From positions 1-63,933 of the forward strand of contig JAUNHC010000031.1 of NCBI GenBank assembly GCA_030524175.1: DNA of 63,933 bases, given 5' to 3'. Under the pieces are notes generated by a model. It was not told where the DNA came from, did not search any database, and was given only the letters and a program-made list of their open reading frames with translations. Origin of the DNA: Eubacteriales bacterium (lineage in GTDB: Bacteria; Bacillota; Clostridia; Lachnospirales; Lachnospiraceae). Positions 26,834 through 35,737 of the stretch are shown here, in pieces. Numbering within the stretch: the stretch's first letter is position 1; every line of letters begins with the position of its first letter. Made by a program: the position numbers and the translations under genes.

Positions 26834-28285
26834 ATGCTTTCACAGGAACGTGCGCCCATTTATGAGGCGCTTCAGGAATTTGAAAAGAAGAGAGTGGTGC
26901 CCTTTGATGTGCCCGGGCATAAGCGGGGGAGGGGGAATCCTGAACTGGTATCCCTTCTGGGAGAGAAATGCGTGGGTATTGATGTGAATTCCATGAAGCC
27001 CCTGGACAATCTCTGCCATCCTGTCTCTGTGATCAGGGAGGCTGAGGAGCTGGCGGCAGACGCTTTCGGCGCAGCCCATGCTTTTTTGATGGTAGGAGGC
27101 ACTACCTCGGCAGTGCAGGCCATGATCTTATCAGTGGCGAAAAGGGGAGATGAGATCATTCTTCCCAGGAATGTACACCGGAGTGTCATGGGAGCTATGG
27201 TGCTGTGCGGCGCTGTACCGGTGTATGTGGACCCGGCCTGTGACAAAAGGCTTGGGATACCCTTGGGAATGCGGGTGGAAGATGTAAGGAACGCCATTGC
27301 GGCTCATCCTCATGCAAAAGCAGTTCTAGTAAACAATCCTACCTATTATGGTGTCTGTTCGGATATCTGTACCATTGCAAAGCTGGCACATGAAAATGGT
27401 ATGCTCTGTCTGGTCGATGAGGCACATGGAACACATTTCTATTTCAGCGGACAGCTGCCTGTTTCCGCCATGGAAGCAGGGGCTGATCTGGCAGCTGTTT
27501 CCATGCATAAGTCAGGGGGAAGCCTGACTCAGAGCTCTCTGCTCCTGGCAGGTCCGGGAGTGTCTGAAGGGTATGTGAGACAGATCATTAATTTGACTCA
27601 GACTACCAGCGGCTCTTATCTTCTTTTGTCAAGCCTTGACATTTCCAGAAGAAATCTGGCTCTGCGGGGAAAAGAAGCCTTTGAGAGGGTGATCCGCCTG
27701 ACCCAGTATGCCAGGGACGAGATCAATGCTATCGGAGGATATTATGCCTTTGGAGGAAGACTGCTCAACGGAGACAGTGTGTTTGACTTTGATGTGACCA
27801 AGCTGTCGGTGCATACACTGGACATTGGGCTTGCGGGGATTGAAGTGTACGACCTTCTCCGTGATGAATATGATATCCAGATTGAATTTGGAGATTTAGG
27901 GAATATTCTTGCCTATCTGTCCATTGGGGACCGCAGCAGGGAGATTGAACGCCTGGTGGGAGCCCTTTCTGAGATCAAGCGCCGATACAGCCGGGACAAG
28001 ACTGGGCTTATGCACCAGGAATACATAGAACCCCAGGTGGCGGTTTCTCCTCAGGAGGCTTTTTATTCAGAAAAGGAAATGCTTCCCCTGGATGAGACCA
28101 TAGGAAGGATATGCAGCGAGTTTGTCATGTGTTATCCCCCCGGGATTCCCATTCTGGCTCCCGGGGAGCGGATCACCCGGGACATTTTAGACTATATTCA
28201 TTATGCGAAGGAAAAGGGCTGCAGCATGACAGGTCCCCAGGATCCGCAGATCCGTATGCTGAATGTACTGAAGGCAAGAATATGA
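26834..28285 (+). CDS. speA: Orn/Lys/Arg decarboxylase family, probable arginine decarboxylase
   Basis: PLP-dependent fold-type I decarboxylase of 483 residues, the length of the short Bacillus SpeA/YaaO group. PLP-binding Lys226 lies in SMHKSGGSLTQSS; VDEAHGTHFYF holds the PLP aspartate. The ATG at 26834 follows AGGGGGG. Because agmatinase is encoded three genes downstream, arginine decarboxylation to agmatine is the most consistent reaction, leading to putrescine. Lysine or ornithine as substrate cannot be excluded from sequence alone. Confidence 0.85.
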   Translation: MLSQERAPIYEALQEFEKKRVVPFDVPGHKRGRGNPELVSLLGEKCVGIDVNSMKPLDNLCHPVSVIREAEELAADAFGAAHAFLMVGGTTSAVQAMILSVAKRGDEIILPRNVHRSVMGAMVLCGAVPVYVDPACDKRLGIPLGMRVEDVRNAIAAHPHAKAVLVNNPTYYGVCSDICTIAKLAHENGMLCLVDEAHGTHFYFSGQLPVSAMEAGADLAAVSMHKSGGSLTQSSLLLAGPGVSEGYVRQIINLTQTTSGSYLLLSSLDISRRNLALRGKEAFERVIRLTQYARDEINAIGGYYAFGGRLLNGDSVFDFDVTKLSVHTLDIGLAGIEVYDLLRDEYDIQIEFGDLGNILAYLSIGDRSREIERLVGALSEIKRRYSRDKTGLMHQEYIEPQVAVSPQEAFYSEKEMLPLDETIGRICSEFVMCYPPGIPILAPGERITRDILDYIHYAKEKGCSMTGPQDPQIRMLNVLKARI

Positions 28286-28350
28286 GAGGCAGAACAAGAA
28301 AGGCAGGACATGAAACGGGTACACTTGCATAGGGAAGGAGGAAGGATTCA

Positions 28351-29202
28351 ATGGAGCTTTGGTTTTCAGAACGCCATACGTCCAATGTGAAACTGTCTAT
28401 CCGTGTGGACCGGCAGCTTTACAGCGGCAAAAGCGAGTATCAGAGAATTGATGTCTTTGATTCACTGGAATTCGGCAGGTTTTTAGTTTTAGACGGTTAT
28501 ATGATGCTTACTGAGAAGGATGAATTTATTTATCATGAAATGATCACCCATGTCCCCATGGCTGTTCATCCACAGGTGAAAGATGTGCTGGTAATAGGGG
28601 CAGGGGACGGGGGAGTGATCCGGGAGCTGGCCCGGTACCCGGAAATCGGACATATTGATATGGTAGAGATCGATCCGCTGGTGGTGGAGGTGTGCAGAAA
28701 ATATTTGCCTCTTACTTCCTGTTCACTGGATGATCCGCGTGTGCAGATCCACTATGAGGATGGGTTGAAATTTGTGCGTTCCAGAGCAGATGCCTATGAT
28801 TTGATCATTGTGGATTCCACAGACCCCTTTGGACCGGGAGAGGGACTTTTTACCAGGGAATTCTACGGGAATTGTTATAAAGCGCTGAAGGAGGACGGGA
28901 TTTTGGTGAATCAGCATGAAAGTCCCTATTATCCTGAGGATGCAATGGCTTGTCAGAGGGCTCATAAGAATATTGTGCAGTCATTTCCCATAAGCAAGGT
29001 TTACCAGGCCCACATTCCCACATACCCCTCGGGACACTGGCTGTTTGGTTTTGCGTCCAAGAAGTATCATCCTCTTAGGAATCTGGATGAGGGGCGCTGG
29101 AATCAGCGGGGGCTGACCTGCCGTTACTATACAACCACATTGCATAAAGGGGCTTTTTATATCCCTGCCTATGTAGAGGAGCTGTTAAGAGATGTTGAGT
29201 AA
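28351..29202 (+). CDS. speE: Spermidine synthase
   Basis: Aminopropyltransferase of 283 residues that uses decarboxylated SAM and putrescine. Motifs: SEYQRIDVFDSLEFGRFLVLDG at the N-terminus, VLVIGAGDGGVIREL (nucleoside-binding loop), MVEIDPLVVEVCRKY, and IIVDSTDPFGPGEGLF with the catalytic Asp. AGGAGGAAGG precedes the ATG. The 3' end overlaps agmatinase by 11 bases. This enzyme belongs to the SAM-dependent spermidine route. Confidence 0.95.
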   Translation: MELWFSERHTSNVKLSIRVDRQLYSGKSEYQRIDVFDSLEFGRFLVLDGYMMLTEKDEFIYHEMITHVPMAVHPQVKDVLVIGAGDGGVIRELARYPEIGHIDMVEIDPLVVEVCRKYLPLTSCSLDDPRVQIHYEDGLKFVRSRADAYDLIIVDSTDPFGPGEGLFTREFYGNCYKALKEDGILVNQHESPYYPEDAMACQRAHKNIVQSFPISKVYQAHIPTYPSGHWLFGFASKKYHPLRNLDEGRWNQRGLTCRYYTTTLHKGAFYIPAYVEELLRDVE

Positions 29203-30046
29203 GAATACAGAAACTTTTATGGCCTGTGACAAAGATATTTCACTGGCAGATACCATTTTATTCGGAGCGCCCTTTGATTCCACCACATCCTACCGGCCGG
29301 GAACCCGGTTCGGCAGCAGTACGATCCGGCGGGAATCTTTTGGCATAGAAACCTACAGCCCTTACCAGGACAAAGATCTGGAGGATGTGGCAGTATTGGA
29401 CTACGGAGATTTGGAGCTTGTCTTTGGAGATACAGGGGCTGCATTGGAACAGATCACCCATTTTACCAGGGAGGTCCTCAATGAAGGAAAACGTCCGTTT
29501 ATGCTGGGCGGGGAGCATTTGGTGACTCTGGGAGCATTTCGGGCTGTGTTTGAAAAATACCCCCAGGTGGAAATCATACATTTTGACGCTCATTCGGATT
29601 TGAGACAGGAATATCTGGGGGCAAAGCTTTCTCATGCCTGTGTGCTGCGCAGATGCTGGGAACTGACTGGAGACAGGAGGATCCATCAATTTGGAATCCG
29701 CTCCGGGGACAAGGAAGAGTTTCAATGGGGAAGCGCCCATGTACATACGCAGAAATTTGATTTCCGGGGACTGGAGGAGACACTTGACGGGCTTTCCGGT
29801 AAGCAGGTGTATTTTACTGTGGATCTGGATGTGCTGGATCCGGGATGTTTCCCCGGAACAGGAACTCCTGAACCGGGAGGGGTAAGTTTTGAGGAACTTC
29901 GCAGGGCAGTGACCTTGGTGTGCAGCCGGGCAGATATTGTGGGCTGCGATGTAAATGAACTGAGCCCTCCTTACGATCCAAGCGGGATTTCAGCCATGGC
30001 GGCCTGCAAGATCGTGCGGGAAATGCTGCTGGCTATGATGAAATAA
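29192..30046 (+). CDS. speB: Agmatinase
   Basis: Dinuclear manganese ureohydrolase of 284 residues that converts agmatine to putrescine and urea. Metal ligands are visible in GGEHLVTLG, IHFDAHSDLR and FTVDLDVLDPGCFPGTGTPEPGG. It overlaps the speE stop, so the two are coupled. Together with the decarboxylase it supplies putrescine for both spermidine routes in the operon. Arginase-type activity is less likely, given length and context. Confidence 0.93.
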   Translation: MLSKNTETFMACDKDISLADTILFGAPFDSTTSYRPGTRFGSSTIRRESFGIETYSPYQDKDLEDVAVLDYGDLELVFGDTGAALEQITHFTREVLNEGKRPFMLGGEHLVTLGAFRAVFEKYPQVEIIHFDAHSDLRQEYLGAKLSHACVLRRCWELTGDRRIHQFGIRSGDKEEFQWGSAHVHTQKFDFRGLEETLDGLSGKQVYFTVDLDVLDPGCFPGTGTPEPGGVSFEELRRAVTLVCSRADIVGCDVNELSPPYDPSGISAMAACKIVREMLLAMMK

Positions 30047-30054
30047 GAAGAAAC

Positions 30055-30190
30055 GTAACTGTTCAGTACAGGACTGTGCATTTACTGCACAGTCCGTGCG
30101 AAAACGTTGAACAGCCAAAAGCAAGCCCCATCGCCAAAGGCGATTTTCATGGGCTTGCGGCGTAACTGTTCATGGTTCTGAACAGTTACG
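30055..30190 (+). repeat. Nested palindromes between speB and the carboxynorspermidine genes
   Basis: CGTAACTGTTCA occurs at 30054-30065 and 30161-30172. The second copy faces its complement TGAACAGTTACG (30179-30190), forming an 11-bp hairpin. CGTTGAACAG (30105-30114) is a partial inverted copy. Between these lie two more stems: GGACTGTGCA/TGCACAGTCC (30071-30095) and GCAAGCCC/GGGCTTGC (30121-30158) with inner TCGCC/GGCGA. No T tract follows. It may be an mRNA processing or stabilising element, or a dispersed palindromic repeat. Confidence 0.75.
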
Positions 30191-30222
30191 AAACAAAAAT
30201 AAAATTACAGGAGGTAACGAAA

Positions 30223-31482
30223 ATGAGCAAAGTATTGGTGATCGGCTGCGGAGGCGTTGCAGGAGTGGCAATTCAAAAATGCTGCCAGAACAGTGAGGTA
30301 TTTACAGAGGTATGTATTGCAAGCAGGACAAAATCAAAGTGTGATGCACTGAAAGCAAAACTGGAGGGAAAAACTGCTACAAAGATTACCACAGAACAGG
30401 TGGATGCTGATAAGGTGGAGGAACTGGTTGCTCTGATCAAAAAGGTAAAGCCTGACCTTGTTATGAATATTGCGCTGCCTTATCAGGATTTAACCATTAT
30501 GGATGCCTGCCTGGAATGCGGAGTAAATTATATGGATACAGCCAATTATGAGCCTGAGGATATCACAGAGCCTAATTGGCGTGCCGCCTATGAAAAACGC
30601 TGCGAAGAAAAGGGCTTTTCTGCTTATTTTGATTATTCCTGGCAGTGGGCTTATGAGGAGAAATTTAAAGAAGCCGGACTTACCGCCCTTCTGGGCTCTG
30701 GTTTTGACCCGGGGGTTACCCAGGTTTACTGTGCATATGCGCAAAAGCATCTTTTTGACGAGATAGAGACCATTGATATCCTGGACTGCAACGGAGGGGA
30801 CCACGGATATCCCTTCGCCACTAATTTTAATCCGGAGATTAATCTTCGGGAGGTCTCCGCCCCTGGTTCTTACTGGGAGGATGGCCGCTGGGTGGAGATT
30901 CCGGCCATGAGTATTAAGCGTGAATATGAGTTTGACCAGGTGGGCAGAAAAGATATGTATCTGTTACACCATGAGGAGATAGAATCTCTGGCAAAGAATA
31001 TTCCGGGAGTAAAGAAAATACGCTTCTTTATGACCTTTGGCCAGAGTTATCTCACACACATGAATTGCCTGCAGAATGTGGGAATGCTGTCCACAGAGCC
31101 TATTGAATTTGAAGGACATTCCATAGTTCCCATCCAGTTTCTAAAGGCCCTCCTTCCCGACCCGGCCACCTTAGGCCCACGCACTGTGGGAAAGACAAAC
31201 ATCGGCTGTATCTTTACAGGAAAGAAGGATGGACAGGAGAAGCGTGCATATATCTATAATGTATGCGATCATCAGGAATGTTTCCGGGAGGTAGGGTCCC
31301 AGGCTATTTCCTACACCACCGGCGTACCTGCCATGATCGGGGCAATGATGCTGGTGACAGGGAAATGGAACAACCCTGGTGTGCATACAGTAGAAGAGTT
31401 TGACCCGGATCCCTATATGGAAGCCCTGAATAAATGGGGACTTCCCTGGCAGATCAATGATGAACCGGAGATGGTAGACTGA
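30223..31482 (+). CDS. Carboxynorspermidine/carboxyspermidine dehydrogenase
   Basis: Saccharopine-dehydrogenase-like enzyme of 419 residues. The Rossmann loop is VLVIGCGGVAGVAIQKC. DYSWQWAYEEKFKEAGLTALLG, GFDPGVTQVYCAYAQKH and ILDCNGGDHGYPFATNFNPE are typical of the CANSDH/CASDH group. It condenses aspartate semialdehyde with putrescine (or diaminopropane) to carboxyspermidine (or carboxynorspermidine) using NADPH. The ATG at 30223 follows AGGAGG. It is followed after one base by the matching decarboxylase gene, so the pair forms the SAM-independent route. Confidence 0.9.
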   Translation: MSKVLVIGCGGVAGVAIQKCCQNSEVFTEVCIASRTKSKCDALKAKLEGKTATKITTEQVDADKVEELVALIKKVKPDLVMNIALPYQDLTIMDACLECGVNYMDTANYEPEDITEPNWRAAYEKRCEEKGFSAYFDYSWQWAYEEKFKEAGLTALLGSGFDPGVTQVYCAYAQKHLFDEIETIDILDCNGGDHGYPFATNFNPEINLREVSAPGSYWEDGRWVEIPAMSIKREYEFDQVGRKDMYLLHHEEIESLAKNIPGVKKIRFFMTFGQSYLTHMNCLQNVGMLSTEPIEFEGHSIVPIQFLKALLPDPATLGPRTVGKTNIGCIFTGKKDGQEKRAYIYNVCDHQECFREVGSQAISYTTGVPAMIGAMMLVTGKWNNPGVHTVEEFDPDPYMEALNKWGLPWQINDEPEMVD

Positions 31483-31483
31483 T

Positions 31484-32611
31484 ATGCAGGAAAGAGAGCT
31501 TCGAACCCCTTGTTTTTTGGTGGATGAGAAGAAACTCATACACAATCTTGAAATATTAAAGGAAGTGAGTAGCACCAGTGGATGCAAAATCCTCTTGGCC
31601 CAAAAGGCCTTTTCCATGTTTTCGGTATATCCGCTGCTGGCGAAATATCTGGCAGGAACCACAGCCAGCGGTCTGTATGAGGCCCGCCTTGGGTATGAAG
31701 AGTTCGGCGGGGAAACCCATGTATATTCTCCGGCTTACCGGGAGGAGGAGATGGATGAGCTGTTGAAGTATGCAGATCATGTTATTTTTAATTCTCCTGC
31801 CCAGGTGCGGAAATATGGTGAGAAAGTACGGTCTGCCGGGAAACAGGCAGGACTTCGCATTAACCCGGAGTGTTCCACCCAGGAGGGCCATGCCATTTAT
31901 GACCCCTGTGCTCCCGGTTCCCGTCTGGGAACTACTTATGCACAGTTTGATGAGAGTATTCTCCCAATGCTGGACGGACTTCACTTTCACACTCTCTGCG
32001 AGCAGAATTCTGATGATCTGGAAACAACAGCCCAGGTGTTTGAAGAGAAATTCGGGAAATATCTTTACAATATGAAGTGGCTGAACATGGGCGGCGGACA
32101 TCATATCACAAGAGAAGACTATGATATTTCCAGGCTTGTGAAAGTGGTGCGCCATTTCCGGGAAACCTATGGGGTACAGGTGTACCTGGAACCGGGGGAG
32201 GCAGTGGTGCTCAATGCCGGATACTTGGTGACCAAGGTGCTGGAAATTGTAAAAAATCAAACAGAAACTGCCATATTGGATGCTTCGGCTGCCTGTCATA
32301 TGCCGGATGTAATAGAAATGCCCTACCGTCCGCCCCTTTTGGGAGCAGGAAAGGCAGGGGAGAAGGCATATACCTATCGTCTTGCCGGACCAACCTGTCT
32401 TGCGGGGGATGTGATAGGGGACTATTCCTTTTCTGAGCCTCTGAAAGAAGGCAGCACACTGGTCTTTGAGGATATGGCCCTCTACACTATGGTAAAAACC
32501 AATACCTTTAATGGAATGCCACTACCGGATATTGTATTCCGGGATTGTGCCGGAGAGTGCAGGATAGTGCGGAGATTTTCATATGATGATTTTAAAAACA
32601 GATTATCCTGA
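31484..32611 (+). CDS. nspC: Carboxynorspermidine/carboxyspermidine decarboxylase
   Basis: PLP enzyme of alanine-racemase fold (type III), 375 residues. The PLP lysine is in KILLAQKAFSMFSVYPLL. LHFHTLCEQNSDDLE, WLNMGGGHHITREDY and VYLEPGEAVVLNAGY fit NspC. GPTCLAGDVIGDYSF carries the substrate-binding Cys/Asp. It removes CO2 from carboxyspermidine to give spermidine. It starts one base after the stop of the dehydrogenase gene. Last gene of the polyamine operon; a weak hairpin lies in the following 100 bases. Confidence 0.93.
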   Translation: MQERELRTPCFLVDEKKLIHNLEILKEVSSTSGCKILLAQKAFSMFSVYPLLAKYLAGTTASGLYEARLGYEEFGGETHVYSPAYREEEMDELLKYADHVIFNSPAQVRKYGEKVRSAGKQAGLRINPECSTQEGHAIYDPCAPGSRLGTTYAQFDESILPMLDGLHFHTLCEQNSDDLETTAQVFEEKFGKYLYNMKWLNMGGGHHITREDYDISRLVKVVRHFRETYGVQVYLEPGEAVVLNAGYLVTKVLEIVKNQTETAILDASAACHMPDVIEMPYRPPLLGAGKAGEKAYTYRLAGPTCLAGDVIGDYSFSEPLKEGSTLVFEDMALYTMVKTNTFNGMPLPDIVFRDCAGECRIVRRFSYDDFKNRLS

Positions 32612-32798
32612 TGTGATGCCGTAGTAGTTCTGACAGATTTGAACAGCGCAGACCTGCCTGAACTTTTCCATGCCGTAATTACTGCGGCGGGGCAGGCAAA
32701 AGCTGTCCCATATTTTTCCTATACTTTTACACCTGATTAGGGTATAATATATAACTGACTTTTAAATATTTGCAATCAGATTCAGGAGGTTTTTTCAT

Positions 32799-32846
32799 AT
32801 GCTTGCAATGACAATACCAACTACAAAAGGAAAACTATGGCTATGA
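32799..32846 (+). CDS. Short upstream ORF overlapping the HelD start
   Basis: ATG at 32799 is preceded by AGGAGG with good spacing, and encodes MLAMTIPTTKGKLWL (15 residues). Its TGA at 32844 overlaps the helicase start codons at 32837 and 32843. A TATAAT lies at 32743-32748. The strongest ribosome site in the region therefore serves this small frame, suggesting translational coupling or leader-peptide control of helD. Alternatively it has no function. Confidence 0.45.
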   Translation: MLAMTIPTTKGKLWL

Positions 32847-34891
32847 ATAAAGACGGCAAAGCATACCTTTCTTACGTGCTGGAGAAACTGAAGGCCCGAA
32901 TTCAGGAGATCAGTCTTTCTATTGCAGCGGGACAAAAAGAAATTGAAGGTATGCATGAATACTATTGGGAAAATTATACAGAAATGGACCAGTACGGCTA
33001 TGAAGATTTTGATAACCGTCAAGCCCTTCTTCATCAGATGAATGCCAACCAGGAACAGCTTCTCCTGAAACAACGATTTCGGAAAATGGTGGATTCTCCT
33101 TTCTTCGGGAGAGTGGATTTCCGGTATGAGGGAGAAGAAGAGGCGGAGACCTTTTATATCGGCATAGGTAACTTTTCCGAAAGGGTTGGAGGTATCCCTC
33201 TGGTTTACGACTGGCGCGCACCTGTGAGCGGTTTGTTCTATGATTTTGACAAGGGGCCTGCATCTTATCAGGCGCCTCTGGGGGAAATGTGCGGTGACAT
33301 CACTTCTAAATGGCAGTATAAGATCCGCCGGGGCAGGATGATCTATGAGTTTGAAAGTGATGTGAAAATTGACGATGAGATTCTCATGGCTGAGCTTGGA
33401 AGTCACGGAGAGGTACAGCTTAAGAATATTATCCGCACCATTCAGCGGGAACAGAACGCAATTATAAGAAATACCAAGGACAAGATCATGGTGATCCAGG
33501 GGGCAGCAGGAAGCGGCAAAACTTCAGTTGCCCTTCACAGGATTGCTTACCTGCTTTATCATGACAGACAGAATTTAAAATCTTCCGATATCCTGATCCT
33601 TTCACCAAACGGAGTGTTTTCTGATTATATTTCACACATCCTGCCGGAATTGGGAGAAGAAAATATTCAGGAGATGAGCTTTGACCTTTTTGCTTACCGT
33701 CAGCTTAAGGATACGGTTTCAGACTGTGAGGACCGCTGTGACCAGATAGAAAGGATCCTCAAACATCCGGAATCTTCCTATGCCTGGAAGGAGAAACAAT
33801 CCCAGGAATTTGTCAACAGTCTGGAACGGTTTGTGACAGAACTGGAAGATAGTCTGATGGATTTCAGGGATGTGGAGTACCGGGGATTTATCAAGACAGA
33901 GGCAGAGATCATAGAACTATTTTACTTTAAGTTTATGGATATTCCCCTGCTTTCCAGAATGGAGGCAGTGGCAGATTATTTCATTGACGAGGTGGAAACT
34001 CTGAGGGATAAGGACCTTCCTGAGGAAGAGCGGGAGGAACTCAAAGAGAAATTCATGAAGATGTATGAGACCAGGGATTTGTATGTGCTGTACAACTGGT
34101 TTTTGGATAGCTGCGGGTACAAGAAGCTGCCCAAGGTTTCCCTTGAAAAGAGAAAGCTTCGTTATGAGGATGTATATCCGGTCCTCTATTTGAAATACCG
34201 GCTTCAGCCTCAGAAAGAGCATGGCAGTATCAAGCATCTGGTAGTAGATGAGATGCAGGATTATTCCAGACTCCAGTATCTGATCCTGAAGAAAATGTTC
34301 TCCTGCCGTATGACCATTCTCGGAGACAAGGCACAGACAATGGAAGAGGAACAGCAGGATGTAATGAAATTTCTTCCAAAGATTTTCGGCAGAGAGATCC
34401 GTGAGATCGTGATGAATAAAAGCTACCGCAATACTGTGGAAATAGCAGCCTACGCCAACCAACTTACGGGGATAACTGATGTGGAATTGTTCCAGCGCCA
34501 CGGCGAACCTGTGGAGGAGAGACTTTTCCGGGGAATGGAGGAAGCACTGGAAACTGTTTGTGAGAGGCTGAAACTTGGGGAAGAGGAGTATGAGACTGCG
34601 GCAGTGATCCTCAGAAGTGAGAAGGAGGCAGCCCGTGCAGCAGAAATCCTGAAGGAGCGGCTTGCAGAGTCTGGCTTTGATACGGAAGAGAGATTGTCCT
34701 ACCTGAACCGTGACAGTTCCAGTTTCAAAAAGGGCCTTACAGTCACTACCTTCTATTTGGCAAAAGGCCTGGAATTTGATCAGGTATTCTGTGTATTTCC
34801 GGATAAAGACGGAAGTCCTCTGGCACGCCAGGGCAGGTATATCGCAGCTACCAGAGCATTACATGAGCTGCATATGTACGAATTTAAATGA
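32837..34891 (+). CDS. helD: HelD-type UvrD-like helicase
   Basis: Superfamily 1 ATPase of 684 residues. It has an N-terminal coiled coil (about 10-75), a charged insertion, Walker A QGAAGSGKTSVALHRIAYLLYH, and ILSPNGVFSDYISHILPELG. Motif II is VVDEMQDYS, and motifs V-VI near the end read TTFYLAKGLEFDQVF and RYIAATRALHELH. This matches Firmicute HelD, which binds RNA polymerase and releases it from stalled complexes. ATG codons at 32837 and 32843 are both possible. A bidirectional hairpin follows. DNA helicase IV is the older family name. Confidence 0.9.
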   Translation: MAMNKDGKAYLSYVLEKLKARIQEISLSIAAGQKEIEGMHEYYWENYTEMDQYGYEDFDNRQALLHQMNANQEQLLLKQRFRKMVDSPFFGRVDFRYEGEEEAETFYIGIGNFSERVGGIPLVYDWRAPVSGLFYDFDKGPASYQAPLGEMCGDITSKWQYKIRRGRMIYEFESDVKIDDEILMAELGSHGEVQLKNIIRTIQREQNAIIRNTKDKIMVIQGAAGSGKTSVALHRIAYLLYHDRQNLKSSDILILSPNGVFSDYISHILPELGEENIQEMSFDLFAYRQLKDTVSDCEDRCDQIERILKHPESSYAWKEKQSQEFVNSLERFVTELEDSLMDFRDVEYRGFIKTEAEIIELFYFKFMDIPLLSRMEAVADYFIDEVETLRDKDLPEEEREELKEKFMKMYETRDLYVLYNWFLDSCGYKKLPKVSLEKRKLRYEDVYPVLYLKYRLQPQKEHGSIKHLVVDEMQDYSRLQYLILKKMFSCRMTILGDKAQTMEEEQQDVMKFLPKIFGREIREIVMNKSYRNTVEIAAYANQLTGITDVELFQRHGEPVEERLFRGMEEALETVCERLKLGEEEYETAAVILRSEKEAARAAEILKERLAESGFDTEERLSYLNRDSSSFKKGLTVTTFYLAKGLEFDQVFCVFPDKDGSPLARQGRYIAATRALHELHMYEFK

Positions 34892-34906
34892 TGCCAAGGT
34901 CATAGA

Positions 34907-34968
34907 GGTGCTGCCACGTAAGTCCGGTGAGACATGAATGTCTCCCGGGACTTGTGGCAGCACCCCTT
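34907..34968. terminator. Hairpin between convergent helD and response-regulator genes
   Basis: GGTGCTGCCAC (34907-34917) pairs perfectly with GTGGCAGCACC (34954-34964). The intervening bases form a second stem, AGTCC...GGACT. CTTCTTTA follows on the plus strand. It probably serves both convergent genes. Confidence 0.75.
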
Positions 34969-34983
34969 CTTTATGTTCTTAAA

Positions 34984-35736
34984 TTATTCGTTACCCCCGC
35001 GGAATTCTATGGGACTTTTTCCTGTATGCTTTTTAAATATCCTGCTGAAATAGCCCTGGTCGTGGTAGCCTGTGATCTCGCCGATCTGACGGATGGACAG
35101 CTCAGGATTATGCTGCAGCATCTTCTGGGCTTGTGACATCCTAAGATTAATGATGTACTTGCTGGGGGTGCAGTCATATACCTGGCAGAAAATTTTGGTG
35201 AGATAGCTGGGGCTGTAATTTAAGTTGTTGGCAATCAGGTTAAGATTAATATCCTGTGCATAATTTTCTACAAGGAAGTCCTTAAGAAGAGCAGCAATCT
35301 GTGCCGGAGACATCCGGGTGGTGCCTGGATTGAATACCTCGTCATAGCTGCTCTTGGTTATCTGAAATTCCTTCTTGATCTTCAGCAGAACGGTCTTAAG
35401 CTCGTCCGGGTCTATGGGCTTCAGAAGGTAATCGGAAACCTTCAGATTGATGGCACTGCGGGCATAATCAAAGTCCGAGAATCCGCTTGTGATGATAAAC
35501 TTGGTGAGGGGGAATTGTTCACGCACCTTTGTGAGCAGGGTAATGCCGTCCATGACAGGCATACGGATGTCAGTGATAACAACGTCAGGAGTGAGCTGCT
35601 CGATCAGCTCGTAGGCCTGGCTTCCTGTCTGGGCCTTGCCCACCACCTCAAAATCCTGGTCCGCTCTCTGGATTTTCTGTATGAGATTGTTTAATAATAA
35701 TTCTTCATCTTCCGCAACCACTATTGTATATTTCAT
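34984..35736 (-). CDS. YesN-type response regulator (receiver plus AraC HTH)
   Basis: Response regulator of 250 residues. Receiver domain: VVAEDEELLL, phospho-acceptor in PDVVITDIRMPVMDG, and KPIDPDELK. C-terminal AraC double helix-turn-helix: INLNLIANNLNYSPSYLTKIF and IRQIGEITGYHDQGYFSRIFKKHTGKSP. Such proteins, paired with YesM kinases, activate adjacent sugar ABC importers. The sensor gene ends one base before it. Likely targets are the paired repeats at 37680-37712 upstream of the solute-binding protein gene. Confidence 0.92.
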   Translation of the reverse strand: MKYTIVVAEDEELLLNNLIQKIQRADQDFEVVGKAQTGSQAYELIEQLTPDVVITDIRMPVMDGITLLTKVREQFPLTKFIITSGFSDFDYARSAINLKVSDYLLKPIDPDELKTVLLKIKKEFQITKSSYDEVFNPGTTRMSPAQIAALLKDFLVENYAQDINLNLIANNLNYSPSYLTKIFCQVYDCTPSKYIINLRMSQAQKMLQHNPELSIRQIGEITGYHDQGYFSRIFKKHTGKSPIEFRGGNE

Positions 35737-35737
35737 G

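Noticed and set aside
32612-32740. Terminator after the polyamine operon
   Set aside because: A G+C-rich imperfect hairpin (CTGCC/GGCAG) exists but no T tract follows, so it was not listed as a terminator.
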